A stretch of 64,000 bases of DNA, taken from Bosea sp. Tri-49 (GTDB taxonomy: Bacteria > Pseudomonadota > Alphaproteobacteria > Rhizobiales > Beijerinckiaceae). Every line of letters starts with the position of its first letter. The first letter of the stretch is position 1. Of the stretch, positions 1-8,353 are shown one piece after another. The position numbers were made by a program, and so were the translations under genes. The notes beneath the pieces were generated by a model. It was not told the DNA's origin. It made no database searches and worked only from the letters and a program-made list of their open reading frames with translations. Location: positions 390,532 through 454,531 of the forward strand of contig NZ_CP017947.1 of assembly GCF_003952665.1 (NCBI RefSeq). Reading direction: 5' to 3'.

Positions 1-235
1 ACTCGAGGATGGCGTTGGTCGCGACCGTCGTCGCATGGACGATGCCGGTGATCCGGTCGGGCGTGGTCTGGTAGTCCTCGACCAGCGCCTTCAGTGCTTG
101 GGCGATGCCGCGGCTGTAATCGTCCGGCGTCGAGGGCACCTTGCGGGTCTCGATCAGCCCATCGTCGCGCGCGATCACGATATCGGTGAAGGTGCCGCCG
201 ATGTCGATGCCGATCCGGTAGCTATGCTGCGCCAT
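1..235 (-). CDS. hyuA: Hydantoinase/oxoprolinase subunit A, N-terminal part (cut by window edge)
   Basis: The gene starts at 235 and runs off the left edge, so only about 78 codons are seen. The N-terminus reads as the ASKHA-type phosphate loop of the hydantoinase A/5-oxoprolinase family: RIGIDIGGTFTDIV, followed by ATTVATNAILE near residue 70. Members of the family hydrolyse hydantoins, N-methylhydantoin or 5-oxoproline in the cytoplasm with ATP. A Shine-Dalgarno-like AGGAAG lies six bases before the ATG. The start overlaps the end of the upstream ABC ATPase gene by 14 bases, so it is probably the last visible gene of the transporter operon; the real hyuB partner would lie outside the window. 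Substrate is not deducible. Confidence 0.88.
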   Translation of the reverse strand, partial: MAQHSYRIGIDIGGTFTDIVIARDDGLIETRKVPSTPDDYSRGIAQALKALVEDYQTTPDRITGIVHATTVATNAILE

Positions 236-1100
236 GGATGTCTTCCTGGGTTTGGGGGATCGCTGCGTCGTCCGCGGCCCGTACCAGCAACGGCGTGCGC
301 CGACCGGCGAGGCCCTTCGGCACGGCGGCGATGAGAGCTTGGGTGTAGGGGTGCTGCGGCTGGTCGAGCACATCGAGACAGGACCCCTGCTCGACGATCG
401 CACCCTTGCTCATCACGACGATGCGGCTGCACAGCGTGCGCACCAGCGCGAGGTCGTGGCTGATGAAGAGCAGCGTCAGGCCGAGCTCGCGGGTCAAACG
501 TGACAAGAGGTTGATCACCTGTGCCTGCAAGGAAACGTCGAGGGCCGAGACCGGCTCGTCGGCGATCAGCACCTCCGGCTTCATCGCCAGCGCGCGCGCC
601 AGGCCGATGCGTTGGCGCTGGCCGCCGGAAAGCTCATGCGGCAGGCGCGAGCCGATCTCGGGACCGAGACCAACCAGCGTCAGCAATTCGGCAATCTCGC
701 TTTCGCGCTGCGCCTTGGGCACGCCGCGCAATGCCAATGTCTCGCCGAGGCAGCGCACGACGCTCTTGCGCGGGTTCAACGCGCTGCTCGAATCCTGGAA
801 GACCATCTGCACGCGCCGGCGCCACGGCCCGGCATGGTCGCGCATCAGCTCCGCCATCGGCTCGCCGTCGAGCAGCACCTCGCCGGAGGTCGGCTGCGCC
901 AACCCAACCGCGAGACCGGCCAGCGACGACTTGCCCGAACCGCTTTCGCCGACGATGCCGACGACATCGCCATGCATGACGTCGAGGCTGACATCGTCGA
1001 GCGCGACGAGCCGGCTATCGCGGCCGAGCAGGCGGTCGATCAGCCCGCCCTGCGGGAAGGATTTGGAGACGCCGCGCAGCGCGAGGATCGGGCCGGTCAT
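222..1100 (-). CDS. Peptide/nickel-type ABC transporter ATP-binding protein (DppF/OppF-like)
   Basis: A 292-residue cytoplasmic ABC ATPase that powers the neighbouring permeases. It has Walker A GESGSGKSS near residue 52, signature LSGGQRQRIGLARAL near 160, Walker B VLIADEPVSALD near 180 and the switch histidine in FISHDLALV near 215. The C-terminal PYTQALIAAVP stretch is the oligopeptide/dipeptide transporter tail that marks this subfamily. Length is normal for DppF/OppF. It overlaps the preceding ATPase gene by four bases (1097-1100), indicating translational coupling, and overlaps hyuA at its end. Together the five transport genes probably import the substrate of HyuA or a peptide-like precursor of it; that link is inference from operon structure. 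Confidence 0.93.
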   Translation of the reverse strand: MTGPILALRGVSKSFPQGGLIDRLLGRDSRLVALDDVSLDVMHGDVVGIVGESGSGKSSLAGLAVGLAQPTSGEVLLDGEPMAELMRDHAGPWRRRVQMVFQDSSSALNPRKSVVRCLGETLALRGVPKAQRESEIAELLTLVGLGPEIGSRLPHELSGGQRQRIGLARALAMKPEVLIADEPVSALDVSLQAQVINLLSRLTRELGLTLLFISHDLALVRTLCSRIVVMSKGAIVEQGSCLDVLDQPQHPYTQALIAAVPKGLAGRRTPLLVRAADDAAIPQTQEDIHGAA

Positions 1101-2062
1101 CGCGGCCTCCAGCAGGCGGTGCGATGTCCGGCCTCAGTGACAAGCGCCGGCATCTCGCTGGCGCAGGCCTCGATGGCGTCGGGGCAGCGCGGCGAGAACG
1201 GGCAACCGACCGGCAGCCGCCCAAGCCGTGGCGGCGCGCCCTCGATCGCGGTGAGCGGGCCGACCGGGCCGGTGAGGCTCGGCACGCAGGCTTTCAGCAG
1301 GCTTGTATAGGGATGGCGCGGCGCAAGCTCGATCGCCTCGACCGGTCCGTCCTCGACGACCTTGCCGCCATACATCACGACGACGCGGTCGACGATCTCG
1401 GCGACGAGCTGGAGATTATGCGAGATGAAAACGATGGCGAGGCCGAGCTCGCGGCGCAGTTCGGCGATCAGGTCGACGATCTGCGCCTGCACGGTGACAT
1501 CGAGCGCGGTCGTCGGCTCGTCGGCGATCAGCAGCCGCGGCCGGCAGGCGATCGCCATCGCGATCAACGCGCGCTGGCGCATGCCGCCCGAGAATTCGTG
1601 CGGGTAGGAGGCGAGGCGCTTGCCGGCATCGCGGATGCCGACCCGCTCCAGCGATTCCACCGCGATGCGGCGCGCCTCCCCGGCGGAGACGCCGCGATGC
1701 GCCCGCACCACGTCGACGATCTGCCGGCCGATGGTCAACGCCGGATTGAGCGAGCTCTGCGGATCCTGGAAGACCATGGCGATGTCGCGCCCGCGCAGCG
1801 CCCGCATGCGCTTCTCGTCGGCAGCGTGCAGGTCTTCGCCGTCGAAGATCACGCGCCCGCCGATGGTGCGGGCCGGCGCACCGAGCAGGCGCATCACCGC
1901 GAGCATCGTGAGGCTCTTGCCCGAACCGGATTCGCCGACGATGCCGACCGCCTCGCCGGCTGCGACGGAAAAGTCGACGCCGCGCACCGCCTCGACCATG
2001 CCGCCATCAGCCGAGCGGAAACCGACGCGCAGGCCCTCGACGCTGAGCAAGGCGGGGCTCAT
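1097..2062 (-). CDS. Peptide/nickel-type ABC transporter ATP-binding protein (DppD/OppD-like)
   Basis: A 321-residue second ATPase of the transporter. I place the start at the ATG at 2062 (MSPALLSVEGLRVGF), because it overlaps the permease stop codon as ATGA; a longer open frame up to 2182 reads antisense to permease codons. It shows Walker A GESGSGKSLTM near residue 40, signature FSGGMRQRALIAMAI near 155, Walker B LLIADEPTTALD and FISHNLQLVAEI. The C-terminal oligo_HPY region with its cysteine-containing CPFSPRCPDA motif, typical of OppD/DppD, is present; in relatives these cysteines can bind a metal cluster. It forms the heterodimeric ATPase with the product of 222-1100. Confidence 0.92.
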   Translation of the reverse strand: MSPALLSVEGLRVGFRSADGGMVEAVRGVDFSVAAGEAVGIVGESGSGKSLTMLAVMRLLGAPARTIGGRVIFDGEDLHAADEKRMRALRGRDIAMVFQDPQSSLNPALTIGRQIVDVVRAHRGVSAGEARRIAVESLERVGIRDAGKRLASYPHEFSGGMRQRALIAMAIACRPRLLIADEPTTALDVTVQAQIVDLIAELRRELGLAIVFISHNLQLVAEIVDRVVVMYGGKVVEDGPVEAIELAPRHPYTSLLKACVPSLTGPVGPLTAIEGAPPRLGRLPVGCPFSPRCPDAIEACASEMPALVTEAGHRTACWRPR

Positions 2063-2943
2063 GCGACCAGCGTCCTGGCTTCGCTGCGCGGGTCGAACAG
2101 CTCGCGCACCGCATCGCCCAGCAGGTTGAAGCCGATCACGGTCAGCGAGATCGCGAGGCCGGGGAAGACCGGCAGCCACCATTCGCCGGAATAGATCGCG
2201 CTGCGGGCGTCGGAGAGCATGGTGCCCCAGCTCGGCTGCGGCGGCTGCACGCCGAGGCCGACGAAGCTGATCGAGGCCTCGATGACGATGCCGATCGCGA
2301 CCAGCAGCGTGCCCTGCACGATGATCGGCGACAGGCAGTTGGGCAGCACGTCGCCAATGACGATCTGCCAGTGGGAGGCGCCCTGCAGGAAGCGGGCGCG
2401 GACATAGTCGGCCCCGGCGATGCGCCTGGCCACCGCATAGGTGACCCGGGCGAAGACCGGCGAGAACAGGCAGCCGACGAGGACGACGATCTTGACCTCG
2501 TTCGGCAAAAGCAGCGGGCCGACCGGCAGCGGCCCGACGCCGAGGATGCCGACAATGGCGATCGCCCAGACCAGAAGCGGGATCGAGGCGACGCCGTCGA
2601 CGATGCGCATCACGATCTGCTCGCCAAGCCCGCCCTTGTAGGCGGCGTAGATCCCAGCGGTGACGCCGATCGCTGCGCCGATCAGCACCGCGCCGATGCC
2701 GACTGAGAGCGAGGCACGGGCGCCGAACAGGATGCGGCTGAGCACATCGCGGCCGCCCTGGTCGGTACCGAGCCAGTGCTTCATGTCGGGCGCGGCGAGC
2801 CTGTCCTCGATATTAAGCGCCAGCGGATCATAGGGCGCGATCAGCGGCGCGAAGATCGCGGCGAGCACGATCAGCCCGACGATGCCGGCGCCGAGCCAGC
2901 CGCTCCAGTCGAGGCCGTCAAGGGCTTTGCGCAGATTGCTCAT
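2059..2943 (-). CDS. ABC transporter permease (DppC/OppC-like)
   Basis: A 294-residue inner-membrane permease with the OppC-type N-terminus: a first transmembrane helix (LGAGIVGLIVLAAIFAPL) followed by the periplasmic GTDQGGRDVLSRILFGAR motif that is characteristic of DppC/OppC/GsiD. Several further helices follow, and the EAA-type coupling loop is seen around GASHWQIVIGDVLPNCLSPI near residue 190. It overlaps both neighbours by four bases or so (2059-2062 and 2940-2943), as expected for a tightly coupled operon. It should form the membrane channel with the DppB-like product of 2940-3884. Confidence 0.93.
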   Translation of the reverse strand: MSNLRKALDGLDWSGWLGAGIVGLIVLAAIFAPLIAPYDPLALNIEDRLAAPDMKHWLGTDQGGRDVLSRILFGARASLSVGIGAVLIGAAIGVTAGIYAAYKGGLGEQIVMRIVDGVASIPLLVWAIAIVGILGVGPLPVGPLLLPNEVKIVVLVGCLFSPVFARVTYAVARRIAGADYVRARFLQGASHWQIVIGDVLPNCLSPIIVQGTLLVAIGIVIEASISFVGLGVQPPQPSWGTMLSDARSAIYSGEWWLPVFPGLAISLTVIGFNLLGDAVRELFDPRSEARTLVA

Positions 2944-3884
2944 GCCGTCGCCCTCTGGCGCGGATCGAGCACGCGGTTGATCAGGTCGGCGCCGAGATTG
3001 GCGAAGACGAAGATCGCGGTGAACAGGAAGACGATGCCTTGCAGCAGCAGGAAGTCGCGCTGCGAGATCGCGTTCAAGAGCGCGCGCGACAGGCCGGGGA
3101 TGTTGAAGACCTGCTCGATGATCAGCGCCCAGCCGAACATGTAGCCGAAGGAGAGCGCCGCGAGATTGATCACCGGCGGCAGCGCATTGACCAGCGCGTA
3201 GAACACCACCTGCCGGGACGAGAGGCCCATGGCGCGGGCGGTGCGGACATAGTCGCCGCGCAAGGTCTCCTGCAGGCTCGCCTGCGTCATCCTTGCGAGC
3301 ACGGCGATGTAGTAGACCGCGAGCGAGAGCGAGGGCATCATGATGCTCTGCAGGTGTAGCGAAAGCCCAGCCGAAAGCGGGGCATAGCCGCCGGGCGGCA
3401 GCAGGCGCAGATCGACGGCGAGGAAGCGGATCAAGACGATGCCGAGCCAGAAGGCCGGGATCGACAGGCCGAGCACCGCGGCGAAGCGGCTGACCCGGTC
3501 AAAGACCCCACCCGGCCGGAGCGCGGCGAAAACCCCGATGCCGATTCCGCAGACGAGCGCGATGGCGAAGGCGAAGAGCACGATCGACAACGTCACCGGC
3601 AGGGCGTTCACAATATCGGTCGCGACGTCGCGGCCGGTGACGAAGGACTTGCCGAAATCCCCGCGCATGACGTCGCCGAGCCAGGCGGCGTATTGCGGCA
3701 GGAAGGGCCGGTCGAGGCCGTGGGCCTGCTCGAACTGCGCGATCTGCTCAGCCGTCGCATCGGCCCCGAGCACGATCCGGGCCGGGGAGCCCGGTCCGGA
3801 ACGCGTCAGCGCGAAGAGCGCGAGGCCGACGAAGAGCAGCGTGCCGATCGAGGAGACGATGCGGCCTGCGATGAGGCGGAGCAT
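2940..3884 (-). CDS. ABC transporter permease (DppB/OppB-like)
   Basis: A 314-residue inner-membrane permease. The DppB/OppB hallmarks are an N-terminal helix, the periplasmic segment around GLDRPFLPQYAAWLGD and RGDFGKSFVTGRDV near residue 75, and the cytoplasmic EAA loop GLSSRQVVFYALVNALPPV near residue 220. Five or six hydrophobic stretches are visible. It lies 11 bases downstream of the solute-binding protein gene and overlaps the next permease by four bases. It is the partner of the DppC-like permease; the transported compound cannot be named from the sequence. Confidence 0.93.
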   Translation of the reverse strand: MLRLIAGRIVSSIGTLLFVGLALFALTRSGPGSPARIVLGADATAEQIAQFEQAHGLDRPFLPQYAAWLGDVMRGDFGKSFVTGRDVATDIVNALPVTLSIVLFAFAIALVCGIGIGVFAALRPGGVFDRVSRFAAVLGLSIPAFWLGIVLIRFLAVDLRLLPPGGYAPLSAGLSLHLQSIMMPSLSLAVYYIAVLARMTQASLQETLRGDYVRTARAMGLSSRQVVFYALVNALPPVINLAALSFGYMFGWALIIEQVFNIPGLSRALLNAISQRDFLLLQGIVFLFTAIFVFANLGADLINRVLDPRQRATA

Positions 3885-3895
3885 GGCAGGCTCGC

Positions 3896-5455
3896 TCAGA
3901 CCTTGATCTCGCCGGGGGCGATGGTCAGGCCCTGGTTGACCTTCACATCCTGGAGCGTCTGGCGCCAGAGATTGGAGGCATGGACATAGCCGAGCACGCC
4001 GATCGGCGCGTCGCGGGCGGCGAGCGCCTGCAGCTTGCCATAGGACTCCTTGAGCTTGGTCTCCTCGGTCTCGGCGAAGGCCGCAGCGAGCGTCTGGTTG
4101 AACTCCGGATTGTTGTAGCCCGTGCTCTTCGACAGCACCTGCTCCGGCGTCAGGCAGACCTGCATGATGTAGCTCGGCTCACCCGGCGACATGAAGACCT
4201 GTAGCGCCGCCTGATGCTCGCCGCGGATCGCCTGCTGGATCAGCACCGAGAACTCGTAGACCTTGAGGTTGACCTTGATGCCGATCTTGGCGAGCTGCGC
4301 CTGCACGAAGATCGCCGCATCCTTGGTGTCGAGCAGATAGGGCTCGGCCTGGATGCTGAGGTCGAACTCGGCACCGGTGGCATATTTCGACTTGGCCAGC
4401 AGGCCCTTGGCCTTGTCGAGGTCGAAGCCGAGCTCCTTGTCGGCCTCGGCGTTGAACCACCAGCCGCGCGAGGGCGCCGGCACGGCCGAAGGCTCGAGCA
4501 GCCCGTAATAGACCTTCTCACCGATGGTCTTGCGGTCGATCGCGGCGGAGACCGCCTTGCGGAAGTTCACATCGTCGAAAGGGGCCTTCAGGTTGTTGGT
4601 GTACATCAGCAGGGCGCCACCCAGCGTCGGGCGCGAGGCGCCGGTGATGCCCGGCATGGTCTTCAGCCGGTTGAACTCGCGCGGCGGCGGGGCGCTGATC
4701 AGGTCGACCTGGCCGGTCAGCAGATAGGCGACGCGGGTGGCGTCCTCCGGGATCATCTTGACGACGAGCCGGTCCCAGTGCGGCAGGCCCTTGCGCCAGT
4801 AGTTCGGATTCTTCCTGAAGCTGATGTAGTCGTTCGGCTTCCACTCCTCGAAGACGCCGAAGCCGGTGCCGACCCCGGCCGGGCGCGACTTGAAATAGTC
4901 GTCGCCATGCTCCTTGCGCGAGCCGGCGGGATAAATGCCCATGTATTTGGTCAGGAAATAGAGCCAGGGGCCGTAAGGCTCGGAGAGCTCGAACTGAACC
5001 TGTAGCGGACCCAGCACCGTGACCTTGGTGATGCGCGTGAAGAGCGAGCGGCGCGCCGCCTTGTTGGCCGGGTCGAGCAGGTAGTCGAAGGAGTATTTCA
5101 CATCCTCGGCCGTCATCTTCTTGCCGTTGTGGAAGGTGACGTCGTCGCGCAATTCGAAGGTATAGGTCTTCTTGTCGGCCGAAATCGTCGGCAAGGCCTT
5201 GGCGAGCTGCGGCTTCAACACGCCGTCGACATCGTACTCGACCAGGTTCTCGAACACGGTCTGGCCGAGAACCATGGCATCGTGATTGAGCTGGTTTATC
5301 GGATCGATGGTGATCGGATTGCTCGGCAGGACGATGGTCAGGGTCTTGCCACTGGTTGGCTGGGCGTGGAGCAGGCTCGCGGGCAGGATGCCGCCAAGGG
5401 CGCCGCCTGCTGCGGCTGCAAGAAACGCACGGCGATTTGTCGGCACGGTCAGCAT
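3896..5455 (-). CDS. Family 5 extracellular solute-binding protein (Tat-exported)
   Basis: A 519-residue periplasmic binding protein of the DppA/OppA family (SBP_bac_5). The N-terminus TNRRAFLAAAAGGALGG is a twin-arginine-type signal, so the protein is probably exported folded. Family features are LTIVLPSNPITIDPINQL after the signal, FELRDDVTFHNGKKMTAEDV near residue 105, which is the classic conserved block, and FRKAVSAAIDRKTI near residue 300. It is the first gene of the operon 5455-to-1 and sets ligand specificity. The divergent LysR gene starts 142 bases away, and the shared intergenic region probably holds both promoters. Confidence 0.93.
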   Translation of the reverse strand: MLTVPTNRRAFLAAAAGGALGGILPASLLHAQPTSGKTLTIVLPSNPITIDPINQLNHDAMVLGQTVFENLVEYDVDGVLKPQLAKALPTISADKKTYTFELRDDVTFHNGKKMTAEDVKYSFDYLLDPANKAARRSLFTRITKVTVLGPLQVQFELSEPYGPWLYFLTKYMGIYPAGSRKEHGDDYFKSRPAGVGTGFGVFEEWKPNDYISFRKNPNYWRKGLPHWDRLVVKMIPEDATRVAYLLTGQVDLISAPPPREFNRLKTMPGITGASRPTLGGALLMYTNNLKAPFDDVNFRKAVSAAIDRKTIGEKVYYGLLEPSAVPAPSRGWWFNAEADKELGFDLDKAKGLLAKSKYATGAEFDLSIQAEPYLLDTKDAAIFVQAQLAKIGIKVNLKVYEFSVLIQQAIRGEHQAALQVFMSPGEPSYIMQVCLTPEQVLSKSTGYNNPEFNQTLAAAFAETEETKLKESYGKLQALAARDAPIGVLGYVHASNLWRQTLQDVKVNQGLTIAPGEIKV

Positions 5456-5488
5456 CGGATTCCCCCTGTTTTATGGCAATGCCTTGGC

Positions 5489-5507
5489 GGCGCCGGAGGC
5501 CGGCGCC
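5489..5507. promoter_or_regulatory. Inverted repeat between transporter operon and LysR gene
   Basis: An 8-bp perfect inverted repeat with a 3-bp spacer (GGCGCCGG-AGG-CCGGCGCC) sits between the divergent solute-binding protein and LysR genes. LysR regulators often bind dyads in such shared promoters, so this is a candidate operator, but the arms are pure G/C in a GC-rich genome and could also be a chance or a hairpin in the leader. Confidence 0.35.
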
Positions 5508-5597
5508 GCGCCGAACGAGGGAAAGCTAGAGCGCTGAGGCGGCGAATAAAAATAAGAAGTGCTTGCCGCTTGATTGTCTCCGGCTATCGTCTTGGCG

Positions 5598-6482
5598 ATG
5601 CGCTACACCTTTGGTCAGGCCGAGGCGTTCTACTGGGTGACCCGATTGGGCGGCTTCCGTGTCGCCGCCCAGCATCTCAACCTGTCGCAACCGACGGTGA
5701 GCCTGCGCATCAAGGAGCTCGAGCGCATCCTCGGCGGCGAATTGTTCGACCGCTCGCATTATCGCCCGATCCCGACGACGCTGGGCAATACGATCTATGC
5801 CGATATCGAGCGCATGCTCGCTCATGCCGAGCAGGTGCAACGCCACAGCAAGGACGGGCTGCGCGGCCGCAGCCTGCTGAGGATCGGCGCGGCCGATTCC
5901 TTCGCGGCCGCCATCCTGCCCCCTTTGCTGGCGGCATTGGCGCAGCGCCATGGCGAGCTGCAGGTCGATGTGACCGTCGATTTCAGCACGAAGCTCGAAC
6001 AACTCCTGCTCGACCGCTCGATCGACATCGCCTTCCTGTCGCAGCCGCGTGCCCATCAGGGGATCACGATCGTCCCGCTCTGGCTGATCGACCTCGTCTG
6101 GGTGATCGGCGAGGGACTGCCCTTCCCCGGGAAGGTGGCGACGCCGGAGAACCTCGTCGATCTGCCGATCTTCACCAACGGCTCGCCATCGGGCCTGTTC
6201 ACCACCATCCAGATGTGGTTCGGCGCGCGCGGGCTGAGACCGCGCCGGCTCAATACCTGCAATCCGCTGACCGTGATCGCGCGCCTCGCCAGCGCCGGCA
6301 CCGGCGCCGCGATGATCCCGCGCGAGATGATCCACCTCTCCGGCGAGAAGCTGGCTTTGCGGGTGCTGGAGGCCGACCCGCCGATACCCGCGCATAATCT
6401 CTGCGCGATGTGGTGGAACAACGAGTCCGCTGACGAATGCGGCTATCTCGCCAACCTCGCCCGCGAGATTGCGATGAACTGA
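5598..6482 (+). CDS. LysR-family transcriptional regulator
   Basis: A 294-residue LysR-type regulator. The winged HTH lies at residues 1-60 (FGQAEAFYWVTRLGGFRVAA then LNLSQPTVSLRIKELE), followed by a periplasmic-binding-protein-like effector domain beginning near residue 90 (LLRIGAADSFAAAILP). I use the ATG at 5598 (MRYTFGQ); an in-frame TTG at 5574 would add eight residues. It is transcribed away from the ABC transporter-hyuA operon, and the usual LysR arrangement suggests that it controls that operon in response to the imported compound. The co-inducer is unknown. Confidence 0.9.
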   Translation: MRYTFGQAEAFYWVTRLGGFRVAAQHLNLSQPTVSLRIKELERILGGELFDRSHYRPIPTTLGNTIYADIERMLAHAEQVQRHSKDGLRGRSLLRIGAADSFAAAILPPLLAALAQRHGELQVDVTVDFSTKLEQLLLDRSIDIAFLSQPRAHQGITIVPLWLIDLVWVIGEGLPFPGKVATPENLVDLPIFTNGSPSGLFTTIQMWFGARGLRPRRLNTCNPLTVIARLASAGTGAAMIPREMIHLSGEKLALRVLEADPPIPAHNLCAMWWNNESADECGYLANLAREIAMN

Positions 6483-6507
6483 TGGGCTCGTGTGCACCCG
6501 CAGAGCG

Positions 6508-6550
6508 ATGTCCGCTTTAGGGCAACGACTGAACGTCAGCTTTTGGCGCC
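6508..6550. repeat. Dispersed ~43-bp intergenic element, copy A
   Basis: One of four related intergenic segments in the window (others at 8303, 10277 and 60278). All begin with a GTCCGCTT core and end with a GTC(A/C/G)GCT..TGGCGC core about 25 bases later. This copy lies in the 94-bp gap between the LysR gene and the convergent hydrolase gene. Confidence 0.5.
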
Positions 6551-6575
6551 GACCGCCCCTCTTCACCGTGAGCCC

Positions 6576-7439
6576 TTATGCGGGAACGTTCTGTTTGAGG
6601 AAGGCAAAGATTTCCGCGGACTGGTCTGGCAGGAAATGATAGCCGTTCTCGATGAAGCATATCTTTGCATGCGGCGCGTTGCGCTCGAGCCGCAGGCGCG
6701 TTTCCGCAGAATCGATGAAGACATCTCGCCCGCCGAGGACCGCAAGGATCGGCATCGCCAACCCTCGGAGTTCGTCGTCCGTCAGTCGTGGAATATCCAC
6801 GATACGTGGTCTCACGGCGCCACTGATGCTGTCCATCAAACCCGCTATGAGCTGGAGCTCGGCAGGCAGCTCCTTCGGCGGCGGGCCGAACACCATTTTG
6901 CGAATCTTGCGTTTGCCCCAGGAGCCTAGCAGCAACAGCGGCGCGGCCCACAGCAGCAGGTTTTTCTGGCGGCCGATACCCGCCGGGCACATGAGCGCAA
7001 GCGCCCGGACTGCCATCGGCCGGCGCTTCGCATAGTCGAGCGCCAGCCAGCCGCCCAGCGATGTGCCGACCAGACCCATTGCCATGAGCCCTAGCCCCTT
7101 GACGACGTCGTCGAGCCATGAGGCGTGAGCGTCGCCGGTCAGATCGGGTCGCACAGGCTCGCTGAGGCCAGGCTCGCCGATGACGTCGACGGCATAGAGG
7201 CGAAACCGCGATGCCCACAACGCGATGTCGGGAAGCCAGGCGGCGCTGTTCGCCTGCGCGCCATGGAGCAGGAGGACCGGCGGCGCATCCTTCGGGCCGC
7301 ATGCGAGCACAAAGGTCCGGCCCTGACATGTCGGCAGATGGAGCTCCTCCTTTGGGACAGGCCAGCGGTCAAGGACATCGCGATAGAGGGCCTCGACCGC
7401 CGCGGCGGTACTCTCGCTGCGATAGATGGCGGCCGTCAT
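6576..7439 (-). CDS. Alpha/beta hydrolase
   Basis: A 287-residue single-domain alpha/beta hydrolase. The oxyanion-hole region VLLLHGAQANSAAW is near residue 55, the nucleophile elbow GTSLGG near 125, the acid in GGRDVFID near 235 and the histidine in ENGYHFLPDQ near 265, so the triad looks complete. There is no signal peptide, so the enzyme is probably cytoplasmic. The start overlaps the stop of the upstream HTH gene as ATGA, making a two-gene operon. The substrate cannot be inferred; related proteins are esterases or C-C bond hydrolases. Confidence 0.88.
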   Translation of the reverse strand: MTAAIYRSESTAAAVEALYRDVLDRWPVPKEELHLPTCQGRTFVLACGPKDAPPVLLLHGAQANSAAWLPDIALWASRFRLYAVDVIGEPGLSEPVRPDLTGDAHASWLDDVVKGLGLMAMGLVGTSLGGWLALDYAKRRPMAVRALALMCPAGIGRQKNLLLWAAPLLLLGSWGKRKIRKMVFGPPPKELPAELQLIAGLMDSISGAVRPRIVDIPRLTDDELRGLAMPILAVLGGRDVFIDSAETRLRLERNAPHAKICFIENGYHFLPDQSAEIFAFLKQNVPA

Positions 7440-7858
7440 TTGAGCGCTCGCAATTGCAGGTCCACCAGCTCAAGCAGCCTTGCAGCGTCCGAGGGGCTTG
7501 CGATCACGACGATCTTGAGATTGCGACTCGTTGGATCGAACGCCGTGCTGAGGTGCAAAGGCGCTGTCCTTGAGTCTCCCGTCATGCCGGCCGCATTGAG
7601 AAGCGATGCCATCCGCTCCGCTCCCTCGGCCGAGATGTCGACAATCTCGACGATGCAGGTCGCGCGAAGAGCGGCGGCCGGGGCCGAATGACCCCGTACG
7701 ACACCGCTGAATGCGTCCAGCGTCCGCTGATCGATGCGGTACGCCTTCCCGACCTTGGTCGCCGGCAGGCGCCCGTCGCGGATGTAGCGAAGCACCGTCT
7801 TGGGATGGAGCTTGAGCTCTTCGGCCGCCTGCTCGACCGTAGCGAGTTTGCCAGACAT
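7436..7858 (-). CDS. Excisionase-type helix-turn-helix DNA-binding protein
   Basis: A 140-residue protein with a MerR/excisionase-like winged helix at residues 3-50: TVEQAAEELKLHPKTVLRYI followed by DGRLPATKVGKAYRI, the standard HTH_17 pattern. The C-terminal 85 residues (TCIVEIVDISAEGAERMASL and onward) form a small alpha/beta-looking domain that I do not recognise and that could sense a ligand. It is translationally coupled to the hydrolase at 6576-7439 and divergent from the YqeY-like gene at 7935; it probably autoregulates through the AT-rich intergenic region. Confidence 0.82.
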   Translation of the reverse strand: MSGKLATVEQAAEELKLHPKTVLRYIRDGRLPATKVGKAYRIDQRTLDAFSGVVRGHSAPAAALRATCIVEIVDISAEGAERMASLLNAAGMTGDSRTAPLHLSTAFDPTSRNLKIVVIASPSDAARLLELVDLQLRALK

Positions 7859-7866
7859 TGATATTC

Positions 7867-7907
7867 CCTATCACTCCTATATTAGGGCAGAATAGGTAAT
7901 AATTAGG
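7867..7907. promoter_or_regulatory. AT-rich divergent promoter with repeated CCTAT/AATAGG half-sites
   Basis: Between the HTH gene (start 7858) and the YqeY-like gene (start 7935) lies an AT-rich stretch with CCTAT at 7867 and 7876, and the opposite-orientation TTAGG/ATAGG at 7882, 7892 and 7903. The clustering of these half-sites next to an HTH gene suggests an operator for that protein; this is inference from position and symmetry. Confidence 0.45.
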
Positions 7908-7934
7908 ATTCGTAAAGGGATTAATGAGAATCAT

Positions 7935-8276
7935 ATGGCAGCGAGCATGATGAAAGCCCGGTTGAGCGCCGACCTGCGACATGCCCTGAAGGAGAAGGAT
8001 CGGCCGCGAGCCGCACTGCTTCGAAGTCTCCTCGCGGCACTCGACAACGCGGAGGCGCCGCCCGCGACCGCAAGCCCGGTATCTGGCCAGGATTTCCGGA
8101 GCGGCGCGGCGGAAGTGGAACGACTGGTTCTCGATGACCGTGACGTCCAACGAATCTTGGTTGCGGAGATCGAAGAACGCGAGGGCGCAGCGGCACAATT
8201 TGAACGCATGCGTCAGGCTCAGCGCGCTGCAGATTTGCGGTTCGAAGCGACGCTGGCCCGGCAGTATCTAAAGTGA
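7935..8276 (+). CDS. GatB/YqeY-domain-like small protein
   Basis: A 113-residue protein whose first 40 residues (MMKARLSADLRHALKEKD, then RAALLRSLLAALDNAE) match the start of the YqeY family, which resembles the tail domain of the GatB amidotransferase subunit. Typical YqeY proteins are about 150 residues; this one lacks the C-terminal helical part and ends after a coiled stretch (RMRQAQRAADLRFEATLARQ). Two methionines, at 7935 and 7947, could serve as start. It is divergent from the HTH-hydrolase pair. The role of YqeY proteins is not firmly known; a link to tRNA-dependent amidation is only suggested by homology. Confidence 0.72.
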   Translation: MAASMMKARLSADLRHALKEKDRPRAALLRSLLAALDNAEAPPATASPVSGQDFRSGAAEVERLVLDDRDVQRILVAEIEEREGAAAQFERMRQAQRAADLRFEATLARQYLK

Positions 8277-8302
8277 CTTGAGCTCGCGAGCGATCGTTTT
8301 GG

Positions 8303-8346
8303 ATGTCCGCTTACGGGCGCTCGGCGAGAGTCAGCTATTGGCGCAA
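8303..8346. repeat. Dispersed ~43-bp intergenic element, copy B
   Basis: A second copy of the element seen at 6508, lying directly downstream of the carboxylesterase stop codon. The copy at 60278 has the same position relative to an esterase remnant, so those two may be related by duplication of the whole gene end. Confidence 0.5.
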
Positions 8347-8353
8347 GGGCGCC

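Noticed and set aside
5129..6397. 422-codon plus-strand open frame across the solute-binding protein and LysR genes
   Set aside because: It runs antisense to the end of the binding-protein gene and out of frame through the LysR gene; both of those have clear family motifs.
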